From positions 214,903,442 through 214,967,441 of the forward strand of contig NC_090450.1 of assembly GCF_031143425.1 (NCBI RefSeq): a DNA stretch of 64,000 nucleotides, written 5' to 3'. The translations under genes and the position numbers were made by a program. Source of the DNA: Pleurodeles waltl. Its lineage: Eukaryota > Chordata > Amphibia > Caudata > Salamandridae. The notes beneath the pieces were generated by a model. That model saw only the letters and a list, made by a program, of their open reading frames with translations. It searched no databases and was not told the origin of the DNA. Positions 56,625 to 64,000 of the stretch are shown piece after piece (position 1 is the stretch's first letter; every line of letters starts with the position of its first letter).

Positions 56625-56763
56625 GTATCTGGTAGAGACATATTCTAGTTGCAGATTCCTTACCTAAGAATTTTCCCCCAGGTGTCAGAGTGGATCCGGA
56701 AATTTTTCTTTGAGCAAAACCCTTGCGTGTCATTAGGTGGCGTCAGTCGACTTTGCAGGCGCC
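56625..56763. repeat. DIRS left inverted terminal repeat
   Basis: TCTAGTTGCAGATTCCTTAC and CCCAGGTGTCAGAGTGGATC are repeated, inverted, at the right end with scattered differences. Confidence 0.85.
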
Positions 56764-56950
56764 GTGATGACGTCAGGAGTAGTACAGAAGATGCTGCCTC
56801 AGCGCAGTGATGTCAGTTTCTTTTCATGATTTTCCACACCAAAGCGCGGAGCAGCAAAGAATACTGAACTTGGTGCGCCAGAGCTAAGGCCCTGAATGGG
56901 GAAGCCCTGTCCCTAGAAATCAGTTTGCAAGAGGGGAGGATGGGTGGGTT

Positions 56951-57056
56951 GGTAAGGAATCTGCAAATAGAATATTCTTCTAGCACATATATCGTTAACG
57001 AAGGTAAGAAATATGTACATTTGATAGAGACTTCTAGTTGCAGATTACTGACCTTA
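56951..57056. repeat. DIRS internal complementary region
   Basis: The first half, GGTAAGGAATCTGCAAATAG to ATATATCGTTAACG, is the reverse complement of the outermost left end (..ATTCCTTACC, CGGTAACGAT). The second half, AAATATGTACATTTGATAGA to CTTCTAGTTGCAGATTACTG, matches the reverse complement of the outermost right end. This two-part mirror of the element ends is diagnostic of DIRS and is thought to template completion of the termini. Confidence 0.8.
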
Positions 57057-57106
57057 TAAAAGATACCCAAGCAATGCCAACTTTGGAGGTGGGCTGCGAG
57101 CCAAGA

Positions 57107-58690
57107 TCATACTAGAAAGTCCTGCAGGACCGAACGACTAAAGTATCCGTCCCTACTGACCTGACTGTCCAGCCAGTAATGTTTAGTAAACATGTGCAGG
57201 GAAGCCCACTTTGCTGCCTGGTGGATATTCAGGACAGGAACTCTGCGTTCTAATGCTGTGGAAGCAGCAGTTGCTCTGTTGGAATGAGCATGCAAGCCCA
57301 CTGGGTTTTGCTTCTTTGACAATGCATAGCACATCTTGATGCAAAGAAGGGCCCGTCGTGAGATGGTACATTTTTTCACTGCCTTCCCTTTTTTCGCACC
57401 CATATATCCAACAAGGAGTTGATCATCCACCCAGAAATCTTTAATACGATTGAGATAGAACGCCAGTGCTCTTTTTGGATCCAGGTGGGGGAGTCTCTCC
57501 TCCTCATGAGAAGGATGTGGAGGTGCGTAAAAAGTAGGCAAAGTGATGGACTGGTCTACATGAAAAGGTGTACCGACCTTGAGAAGGAATGAAGCCTTAG
57601 TTCGTAACACCACTTTCTCAGGGTAGACAGACAAAAATGGGGGCTTAGAAGATAGAGCCTGAAGCTCACTCACTCTGCGAGCAGAAGTGATCGCAACAAG
57701 AAAAACATTTTTGAAAGTAAGGAGCCGTAAGGGACGATTGTGCATCGGCTCTAAGGCAGCACACATTAAGTATGTAAGGGCAAGATTTAGGTCCCACTGA
57801 GGCATGATAAACAGAGTGGGAGGAAACAAATGGTTGAGGCCCTTAAGGCATCTACTAAAAATAGGAGACTTAAAGAGTAAAGGCTGATCAGGCAACCTAA
57901 GAAAGGCTGAGATAGCTGATAAATAGCCTTTAAGGGTGCGCAAAGCAAAGCCCTCCTGGGCCAAAGAAAGAAAGAACAAAAGAACCTCAGAACGAGGAGC
58001 AGAGAGGGGATCAACAGATTTGTTGGTACACCATGCCACAAATTTATGCCAATGACAGGTGTGTACCATTTTGGTGGAGGGGCGCCTAGCTGCCAAGATT
58101 ACATCCCAGACTTCGAGTGGAAGGTCAAAAACTGTCAACTGCCGCCACTCAATCTTCATGCATAAATGCAGAGATTGAACAGGTTCGGGTGGAGGACCGT
58201 CCCCTGTTGCTGGGACAGAAGATCCTCCCGAATGGGCAGTCTGAGTGGAGGATCGGTGTCCATGCTCAGTAGCTCTGCATACCATATTCTCCATGCCCAG
58301 TCCAGAGGCACCAAGATTACTTAGAACCGGTCGTTCTTGATCTTCTTGAGAACTCTGGACAGAAGTGGTATAGGCAGAAAGGCATAAAGGAAAATGGATG
58401 TCTACTTGAGATGGAAAGCGTCGCCAAACGAGTGCCGCCTTGGAATCTCCAGCTCGCAAAACAGCTGACATTGTGCGTTCTTTGTGGAGGTGAACAGATC
58501 TAACAAAGGCTCTCCCCACTGCTGAAAAAGACCCTGTGCCACCTCCGGATGGAGATGACATTCGTGATCGGCTATGCATCGATGACTGAGTTTGTCTGCT
58601 CTGGCGTTCAGAAAGCCCACCAGATGTTGAACCACCAGGGTGATGTCCTGATTTGCCAGCCATGTCCAGAGGTGCAGTGCCTCCTGACAA
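57107..58690 (-). CDS. DIRS tyrosine recombinase (527 aa, open frame)
   Basis: The minus-strand frame is uninterrupted. The first about 190 residues overlap the RNase H end of the preceding gene in another frame and look unconserved. From FDLPLEVWDVILAARRPSTK onward it reads as a DIRS recombinase: a helical core-binding part (HKFVAWCTNKSVDPLSAPRS, RTLKGYLSAISAFLRLPDQP), then the catalytic part with Arg in ITSARRVSELQALS, the H-x-x-R-like HAHSNRATAAS, and the nucleophile Tyr in HMFTKHYWLD. It ends RSVLQDFLV. These catalytic residues fit an active enzyme of the phage-integrase type. The likely translation start lies inside the frame and is not fixed by the sequence. Confidence 0.85.
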   Translation of the reverse strand: MSGGTAPLDMAGKSGHHPGGSTSGGLSERQSRQTQSSMHSRSRMSSPSGGGTGSFSAVGRAFVRSVHLHKERTMSAVLRAGDSKAALVWRRFPSQVDIHFPLCLSAYTTSVQSSQEDQERPVLSNLGASGLGMENMVCRATEHGHRSSTQTAHSGGSSVPATGDGPPPEPVQSLHLCMKIEWRQLTVFDLPLEVWDVILAARRPSTKMVHTCHWHKFVAWCTNKSVDPLSAPRSEVLLFFLSLAQEGFALRTLKGYLSAISAFLRLPDQPLLFKSPIFSRCLKGLNHLFPPTLFIMPQWDLNLALTYLMCAALEPMHNRPLRLLTFKNVFLVAITSARRVSELQALSSKPPFLSVYPEKVVLRTKASFLLKVGTPFHVDQSITLPTFYAPPHPSHEEERLPHLDPKRALAFYLNRIKDFWVDDQLLVGYMGAKKGKAVKKCTISRRALLCIKMCYALSKKQNPVGLHAHSNRATAASTALERRVPVLNIHQAAKWASLHMFTKHYWLDSQVSRDGYFSRSVLQDFLV

Positions 58691-59032
58691 AGGGTCCAGG
58701 ACCCTACTCTGCCCTGTTGGTAGGGAACACTTGCACCACTTTACCGTTGAGAGAGGGAAGAAATGCTTTCAACACAAGCCTGATTCTGAGGTTTCTGATC
58801 TTTGCCTCGCCCATGTGGCCGCCCCATCCCAGAAGTGATGCATCCATCACTATGGATAGATCTGGTTGGGGAAGGGAGAGAGATCTGCCGTTGACCCAAT
58901 GCCGTTTTGAAATCCACCGCTCCAGGTCTTTTGTGGTCCCCTCCGAGATCTGGACCATTTTGGAGAGATTTCCCTGATGCTGCGCTCACTGGAATTTCAA
59001 GTCCCACTGCATAGCCCGCAAATGCCTTCTGT

Positions 59033-59356
59033 CATGTGTCACTAGCAGGATGCAGGAGGTCATGAGGCCCAGTAGCCTCAGCGTCAGTCTCACCGAAACC
59101 CACGATAGAGGCTAAAAGCTCAGAATCATAGCCTGAATATCCTGGGTTAATTTTTCGGGAGGATAGGTCCGAAACTGCACTGTGTCCAGAATGGCATGTG
59201 TCACTAGCAGGATGCAGGAGGCCATGAGGCCCAGTAACCTCAGCGTCAGTCTCACCGAAACCCAAGATAGAGGCTAAAAGCTCAGAATCATAGCCTGAAT
59301 ATCCTGGGTTAATTTTTCGGGAGGATAGGCCCGAAACTGCACTGTGTCCAGAACAG
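59033..59356 (-). repeat. 162-bp in-frame tandem duplication in DIRS RT-RNase H
   Basis: CATGTGTCACTAGCAGGATG begins at 59033 and again at 59195. The two units differ at only a handful of positions. 162 is a multiple of three, so 54 codons are duplicated without a shift. Confidence 0.9.
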
Positions 59357-59763
59357 CTCAGATGAAAGGGAGCATCTGAGAGGGAGTCAGGTGTGACTTC
59401 GGCATGTTTATAGTGAACTCTAACGTGTGTAGGAGGTTCCCCATAATCTGAAGGTGGGAGAATACTTTCTAGGGTGAGTCCACCTTCAACAGCCAGTAGG
59501 CGAGGTAGGGGAAGACTGAAACCCCCAACCTCCGCAGATGAGCTGCAACCACCGCCATCACTTTTGTAAACACCCGAGGGGCACTGGTAAGGCTGAAGAG
59601 GGGCACGGTAAATTGAAAGTGCTCGTGACCTTTCACAAATCGTAGGTAATGTCTGTGGGCAGGCAGGCTGAGAATATGCAAATAAGCCTCCTGCAAGTCC
59701 AACGCTACCATCCAGTCTCCTGGGTCCAAGGCAGACAGGACCTGAGCCAGGGTGAGCATTTTG

Positions 59764-59815
59764 AATTTCTCCTTCTTGAGGAAGACCTCAATCTCTTCCT
59801 CAAGAAGGAGAAATT
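59764..59815. repeat. 22-bp perfect inverted repeat in DIRS RT
   Basis: Arms 59764-59785 and 59794-59815 (AATTTCTCCTTCTTGAGGAA.. and its complement) with an 8-nt loop. It sits where the RT reading frame changes, so it may be an insertion by fold-back copying. Confidence 0.85.
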
Positions 59816-60429
59816 TAAAAGGTCTAGGATAGGACGTAAGCGCTTGTCTTTTTTGGGCACCAGAAAGTAGTGGAAATAATAACCACAACCTACTTCTGGC
59901 GCAGGGACCCGCTCTATGGCTCCCATGGCTAAGAGAGCTGCGGCTTCTTGGAGGAGAAGTGCCAAATGATCCTCCTGTATATGGCTGAATGATGGAGGCA
60001 TGCTGGTGGGGCAGACTCGAAGGGGAGGGAGTAGCCCCTCCGAACGATCTGCAACACCCACCTGATCATAGTAATGGATTTCCCAGTGGGGCAGGGGATG
60101 GTGAATCCTGCCGCCAACTGGACCAGAGTGAGGGGACAGACTAGGAAAGTTTAGAGGCTGCAACAGGGGCGTGGGTATACTGGGCAGACCTCTGGTTCCC
60201 TGGCCCATGACCACATGGGATACCACGTTCCCAGCCATGCAGCGTCTGAACAGCATGCATAGCATGGTGGCTGGAAAAGGGAAGCGACAGGGAGCCCCTT
60301 CCGTGGCCACGAAAGGGGCGAAAGGTGGACTGTTGGGGACGAGGGGCAGTTGAAAGACCGAGGGACCGAGCTGCAGAGATGGGAGCCATCAAAGGGCATG
60401 TCCATAAGGGTCTGTTGGACATCCCCTGG

Positions 60430-61420
60430 AAAACTAGATGTTCGTAACCAGGCTTTGCGTCTCAAGGCCACTGTCGTCACAACCAATCTACCCAGAGAGT
60501 CGGTTGTGTCCAGCCCACCTTGGATAGTGAACTTTGCCGCATCTCTCCATTGGTAACAGCTTGGGAGATGATAGCACGGGCCTCATCCGGTATCTTCGGC
60601 AATACGTGCATGACCGTATTCCACAGAAAGTGAATATAACAGCCCAAAAGGCATGCGGTATTCACTGACCGCAGCGCTAAACTGGAGGAAGAAAACATCT
60701 TCCCAAATTGTTCCAGCCTTTTTGATTCCCTATCCGGGTGTGTGGATAGGAATGTGCCAGAGGATGCATGGATAACAAGGCTGTTAGGTGTGGGGTGTTG
60801 GGACAGGAATTTAGGGTTATTCGGGGTGGGCCGATGGCAGCGTGCGATTGTCCTGTTCACAGGAGACCCTGTGTTGAGTCTGGACCAAGTACCAAAAAGG
60901 ACATTGGTGAGGGCTTCATTGAACGGTAGAAGAGGCTCAGAGGTGGAAGACCCTGGTTTAAGCACCCCAGCTCCCGTAAACTCGGGGAGGGCGGAGCAGA
61001 TCTAAAAGCAGGCCCCGAGTACAGAGGCCTAGAGCATTGACACTCCTCACGTGCCACACCAGCCAAACAGCGGTGTGAAGTCGAAGGATGACATGATTTC
61101 TTCGACTTCTTCTTACCTTGACCCAAAGACTTCAAGAAGGACGAGTGGTGGTGGCTTCGCAAGCCGTCTTGAGACCTTCTTCTTGAGCAAGACCAGGATC
61201 GATCAAGAGTCGAGCGCTGGGTTGCCATAAGCTTGAGAGGCAGCTCCATCAATGCCTTCAGGTGCATGGTCCAGCACGACATTCGGGTAGTGGTCACGCT
61301 CCAGGCACCACAAACAGACCGGATGCAGATCCGTCACCGACATCATGCGGTGACAGTCCTTGCAAGGTTTGAAGCTGGTCTTTGGGGACATCTCAACGCA
61401 CCAAAATGTCACCAAAATTC
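60430..61420 (-). pseudogene. DIRS gag-like gene (frameshifted)
   Basis: The N-terminal part reads MSPKTSFKPCKDCHRMMSVT and LHPVCLWCLERDH, a Cys-rich motif usual at the start of DIRS gag. After a frame change come SRRRSQDGLRSHHHSSFLKS and a basic linker. The C-terminal part (60477-60965) reads NEALTNVLFGTWSRLNTGSP, VNRTIARCHRP, FLSQHPTPNSLVIHASSGTF, DRESKRLEQFGKMFSSSSLA and LRSVNTACLLGCYIHFLWNT, the conserved gag core. At least two frame changes separate these parts. Confidence 0.75.
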
Positions 61421-61572
61421 CGACAAAAAGTTCGAAGCAGTCAAAAAATGACTAGGGCTGCACTCTCTCTGGATCAGCAGGTGGCGCAGAAAGAATAGAA
61501 CTGACCTCGTTGTGCTGAAGCGGCGTCTATGTCCTACTTCCCGTGTCATCACATTGACTACGACACCAACTA

Positions 61573-61712
61573 CGCCCGCAGAGTCGACTGGCGCTACCTG
61601 ATGACACACAAGGGTATTGCTCTAAGAAAAATCTCCGGATCCAGTCTGACACCTGGGGGAAAATTCTAAGGTAAGGAATCTGCAACTAGAAGTCTATATC
61701 AGATATATGTGC
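61573..61712. repeat. DIRS right inverted terminal repeat
   Basis: Reverse complement of the left repeat, with CAGTCGACTCTGCGGGCG at the inner edge and CTTCTAGTTGCAGATTCC near the outer edge (read on minus). Confidence 0.85.
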
Positions 61713-63021
61713 ATGTATGTGTGTAACCCATGGGCCACCAGGTTCACTTGTGCTGGATTCATTCAGTTTGTTAACATTTTAAGTCAATAAAATGAGAAGC
61801 ACTGTATGGGATAACGGTATGCAGGTATGTATATAAGATTTTATGTGCATGTTCATGTATTGGTACATAAAAACCCTGCTAGATATCAACTTAACTCTGT
61901 TGACTGATGGGAGGTACAGAATCTGCTCCACTTGTACAGTTAAGAGTGATCCATTACTGCATACAAATATAGAAGGAGGAATTCAGGTCTTGGTTTGCGG
62001 AAAATAAGAGCTGCTGCCCAAAATCTTCCTGAAGCTGCTGCCTTCCACTTCCATTTCTGGCACTGCTCAGATTTACGACTGTAATAGCCTCTTCTATCAC
62101 TGGCACCAACAGCTGCCTGATTTGAAGAGAACAAAGAAAGTGCTTAGCGGCTGTCCCTAAAATAACTTTTGAAGAAAAGAGGTCAAATAGCACAAAGTCT
62201 ACTCAAATTAGCTAAAAAGCTTTAGGCTCTAAAAAGATAATGCTGTCACAGAATTGCAGAATGGTACTATGCATGATTCCTTTTTGGCCTGCACAGTTGG
62301 CATAAGAAAATTGACTTAGCTGAGAGGCGCCTCTTCCTAGGTCTTGTAGTAAGGTTTAGCAATCCATCGCTGAGTTTTGAAGCACCATTATCTGTTTTTG
62401 ATGACATGGCCTTTTCCAACTATGGATGCTCACCCTCCACCGTGGGCATCTATTGACGTCTTCTGCAAACAAATTAGCAAGAAATTCCATCCCTATGAAT
62501 ATTGGCTTTTGTGGCCCGCTGCTAATAAGAAGAGAATCACTAAACAAGGGACAGTTCACAGGCCAACCACCAGACATAAGGCTGCAGCCCACCCCTGTCA
62601 GATCCTGTGATGTGGCTGAGTCTATTTCATCACATACTGAAATAACAAGATTCACCACTGTTGGGGGGCATTGTGAGGCACTTAACTTTGATTGGGATTG
62701 TGTCCTGGAGAAGTTTAAAGCTATTGCTTAACCTTTTGATAGGAGGCTCACCCTCACTAATAATTGTTGTTGGCTAAATTGAGTTCTACTGTTAACAGCC
62801 TGGCAACTTTAAAGCAGGTCTACTTGTTGCTGCTAGTTTGAAAGCAGTGCAGGCTGTAGGAGTAAACCCCCAACATCTAGAGTCCCTGGGAAGATCAATG
62901 TACTCAATTATTCATTGTTCTCCTCCCAGTGAAATCTGTTCCTAGTTGAGTCCAGGTCCCTTCCGAAGAGGGTTAAAGTGGTGTCTTGGTTTAAAAAATT
63001 GTGTAGAACTGCAAGGCAAGC
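61713..63021. other. Anonymous DNA
   Basis: No firm feature. Short frames near 62370-62730 could belong to the LINE fragment that follows, but no conserved motif supports this. Confidence 0.35.
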
Positions 63022-63249
63022 TGTCACACATGCTATTAGAGATGGGTACTGGAGTTTAAATCATGCAGCCAGGGTCTTCTACAAAGCCTCCATATAAAAT
63101 GCTAATAGAGATTTGGAACTTGCTAAATGGGAGGCCATGTTATCAGCAGCTAAAAAGAAAGATTATTACTCTTTTTGGCACATCCTTGCAAATTTGGGCA
63201 CAGAGGCTGACCGTACAATTGACAGCAATAACTGTATTTACCAAATTAA
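63022..63249 (+). pseudogene. LINE fragment, endonuclease-RT linker region
   Basis: One frame reads VTHAIRDGYWSLNHAARVFY, KASI, a stop, then NANRDLELAKWEAMLSAAKK and KDYYSFWHILANLGTEADRT. The pattern (basic helix, DW-like, FYKxxI, KWExxxxAAKxKDxxxFWxI) is that of the linker between endonuclease and RT in non-LTR retrotransposons. The clade cannot be fixed from so little. Confidence 0.45.
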
Positions 63250-63251
63250 GG

Positions 63252-63660
63252 GCCTCACTTATTAGGAAATGACGCAGTGCCTCAAGTAATATTACTGTGC
63301 CAAGCTGTGTCATTTCCAAATGCAGGAATGCGCTTTATTTTCAAGAATACGGTGCATCGCTGTGTTTCCCCCTGTGCTAAATCAGCTGCCTAATGCCAAC
63401 TCTGCACCCTTGCAGTATGGTGCAAGGATGTCTGCATTGCAGGGGTGATAGCTTATGTGCAGGACAGGACACCTTCCCACAAATAAACAATCAGTAATGT
63501 CACTTTGCTCCTTCTATGTGTGCTGCAGAAAGAGTAACAAGCCAGGAGAAATAAAAGTATTTCTCCTCATTGCCCACTCTAACGCCACCCCTGGGGAGGC
63601 TTTAGCTTTGGGCGCTGCCTTAGGTTCACGATTTCTCATAAATCTGGGGCAGCATCAAAA
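63252..63660. mobile_element. Probable MITE remnant, GGGCCTCACTTATTAGGAAATG type
   Basis: Contains GCACCCTTGCAGTATGGTGCAAGG and polypyrimidine pieces shared with the 36357-36899 element. Outer ends are not firmly identified. Confidence 0.35.
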
Positions 63661-63739
63661 AGCAATGGGTGTTGCGTATCTACCCCTACAACAACACACA
63701 TTACACTCTGCTTTGCCACAAAAAACTGCTTGGGTTTGC

Positions 63740-63800
63740 CCATATTTACAAGGTGGCATTAAGCGACGAAAAGTGGCTTAACGCCACCTTGTAAATATGG
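63740..63800. repeat. 25-bp inverted repeat, facing MITE termini
   Basis: Arms 63740-63764 (CCATATTTACAAGGTGGC..) and 63776-63800 pair at 24 of 25 positions with an 11-nt loop. The arm resembles a MITE end, so this may be two termini back to back or a short fold-back element. Confidence 0.7.
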
Positions 63801-64000
63801 CACAGACCCTTCGGAGCGTCACTAAAAGTGATGCTCTGGTGGCTCAAGGGCCTCAGAAATTAGAATGCAGCACACATAGAAGTACCAAATCATCATTTTT
63901 GAATATTGTTTACGTGAAGGAAGGGACACCTTCGTGCCCATAAACAATCATTCATAACCTTTAGCTTTTTCAATGTGTGGGGCAGAATGCTGTTTAGTGT

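Larger units (their letters stand above)
58400..60310 (-). pseudogene. DIRS reverse transcriptase-RNase H (damaged)
   Basis: RT starts near GGRIHHPLPHWE, with HIQEDHLALLLQEAAALLAM, YFHYFLVPKKDKRLRPILDL, then after a frame change KKEKFKMLTLAQVLSALDPG, DWMVALDLQEAYLHILSLPA and FQFTVPLFSLTSAPRVFTKV. The catalytic YLDDWLL has become YLAYWLL (59493-59507), losing both Asp. The RNase H part (58400-59010) reads SIVMDASLLGWGGHMGEAKI and VQHLVGFLNARADKLSHRC. A 162-bp tandem duplication (59033-59356) and a 22-bp inverted repeat (59764-59815) lie within. It would copy DIRS RNA; this copy cannot. Confidence 0.85.
56612..61712 (-). mobile_element. DIRS-type tyrosine-recombinase retrotransposon
   Basis: Inverted terminal repeats of about 140 bp (left about 56625-56763, right about 61573-61712) share GATTCCTTACCT, TTTTCCCCCAGGTGTCAGA and CAGTCGACT. 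An internal complementary region lies at 56951-57056. On the minus strand come gag-like, RT-RNase H and tyrosine recombinase frames. There is no integrase or LTR. DIRS elements are thought to replicate through a circular DNA that the recombinase inserts without target duplication. This copy has an open recombinase frame but broken gag and RT. Exact ends are uncertain by some 10-20 bp. Confidence 0.9.

Noticed and set aside
1..64000. CRISPR array, bacterial operon or prophage
   Set aside because: No short evenly spaced repeats with spacers, no ribosome-binding-site-led gene clusters; all coding remnants are eukaryotic transposons.

Overview
This window looks like gene-poor DNA from a giant vertebrate genome, most likely a salamander and probably a newt (Pleurodeles-like). 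The reasons are the nesting of several large transposon classes found together in such genomes (DIRS tyrosine-recombinase retroelement, large PIF/Harbinger DNA transposon with many MITE derivatives, L1/Tx1-type and L2/CR1-type LINEs, multi-kb LTR-like elements) and my recollection of the LTR termini (TGTAGGA..TCCTACA and TGTTAGAAAT..). The species is inference. I found no host protein-coding exon, tRNA, rRNA or CRISPR array.

Layout. 1-2812 is an antisense copy (A) of a roughly 2.9-kb coding-free LTR-like element. 2813-7105 is the first copy of a 4.2-kb direct duplication holding an L1-type ORF1 pseudogene and a Harbinger MITE. 7191-13751 is a sense copy (B) of the LTR, split by a nearly full L2-type LINE (8597-12283, minus strand). 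13757-16440 holds broken L1 and L2/CR1 pieces. 16443-20551 holds a MITE made of a chain of hairpins, then a second LTR-like element (D, exact 5-bp TSD) carrying an inverted copy of that MITE and another MITE. 20692-30506 is a third, antisense copy (C) of the first LTR, split by an L2 LINE whose 5' end is four tandem ~0.9-1.0-kb polypyrimidine monomers. 30507-36697 is mostly anonymous AT-rich DNA with small MITEs. 36698-40928 is the second copy of the duplication.

That second copy continues into a decayed L1-type LINE (ORF1, ORF2) broken by three separate Harbinger-class insertions: two MITEs and a 7.8-kb putative parent element (44094-51871). This large element carries two Myb/SANT-like genes on + and a HARBI1-like transposase with an intron on -. 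53544-55354 is a truncated relative of LTR D in the opposite orientation. 56612-61712 is a DIRS element (minus strand: gag, RT-RNase H, tyrosine recombinase) with inverted terminal repeats and an internal complementary region; the recombinase frame is open but the RT active site is destroyed. 61713-64000 holds anonymous DNA, a LINE fragment and MITE-type hairpins.

The strongest unexplained signal is the chain-of-hairpins MITE family. Independent copies keep the same ordered series of near-perfect stems although the stem sequences differ, with both arms changing together (compensatory pairs). A second unrelated MITE (34271-35141) has the same build. Other points of interest are the two Myb-like genes in one Harbinger element, the tandem monomer 5' region of the L2 LINE, and the ATGA stop-start junction between endonuclease and RT frames seen in two different L2 copies. 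All functional statements rest on reading translations by eye.
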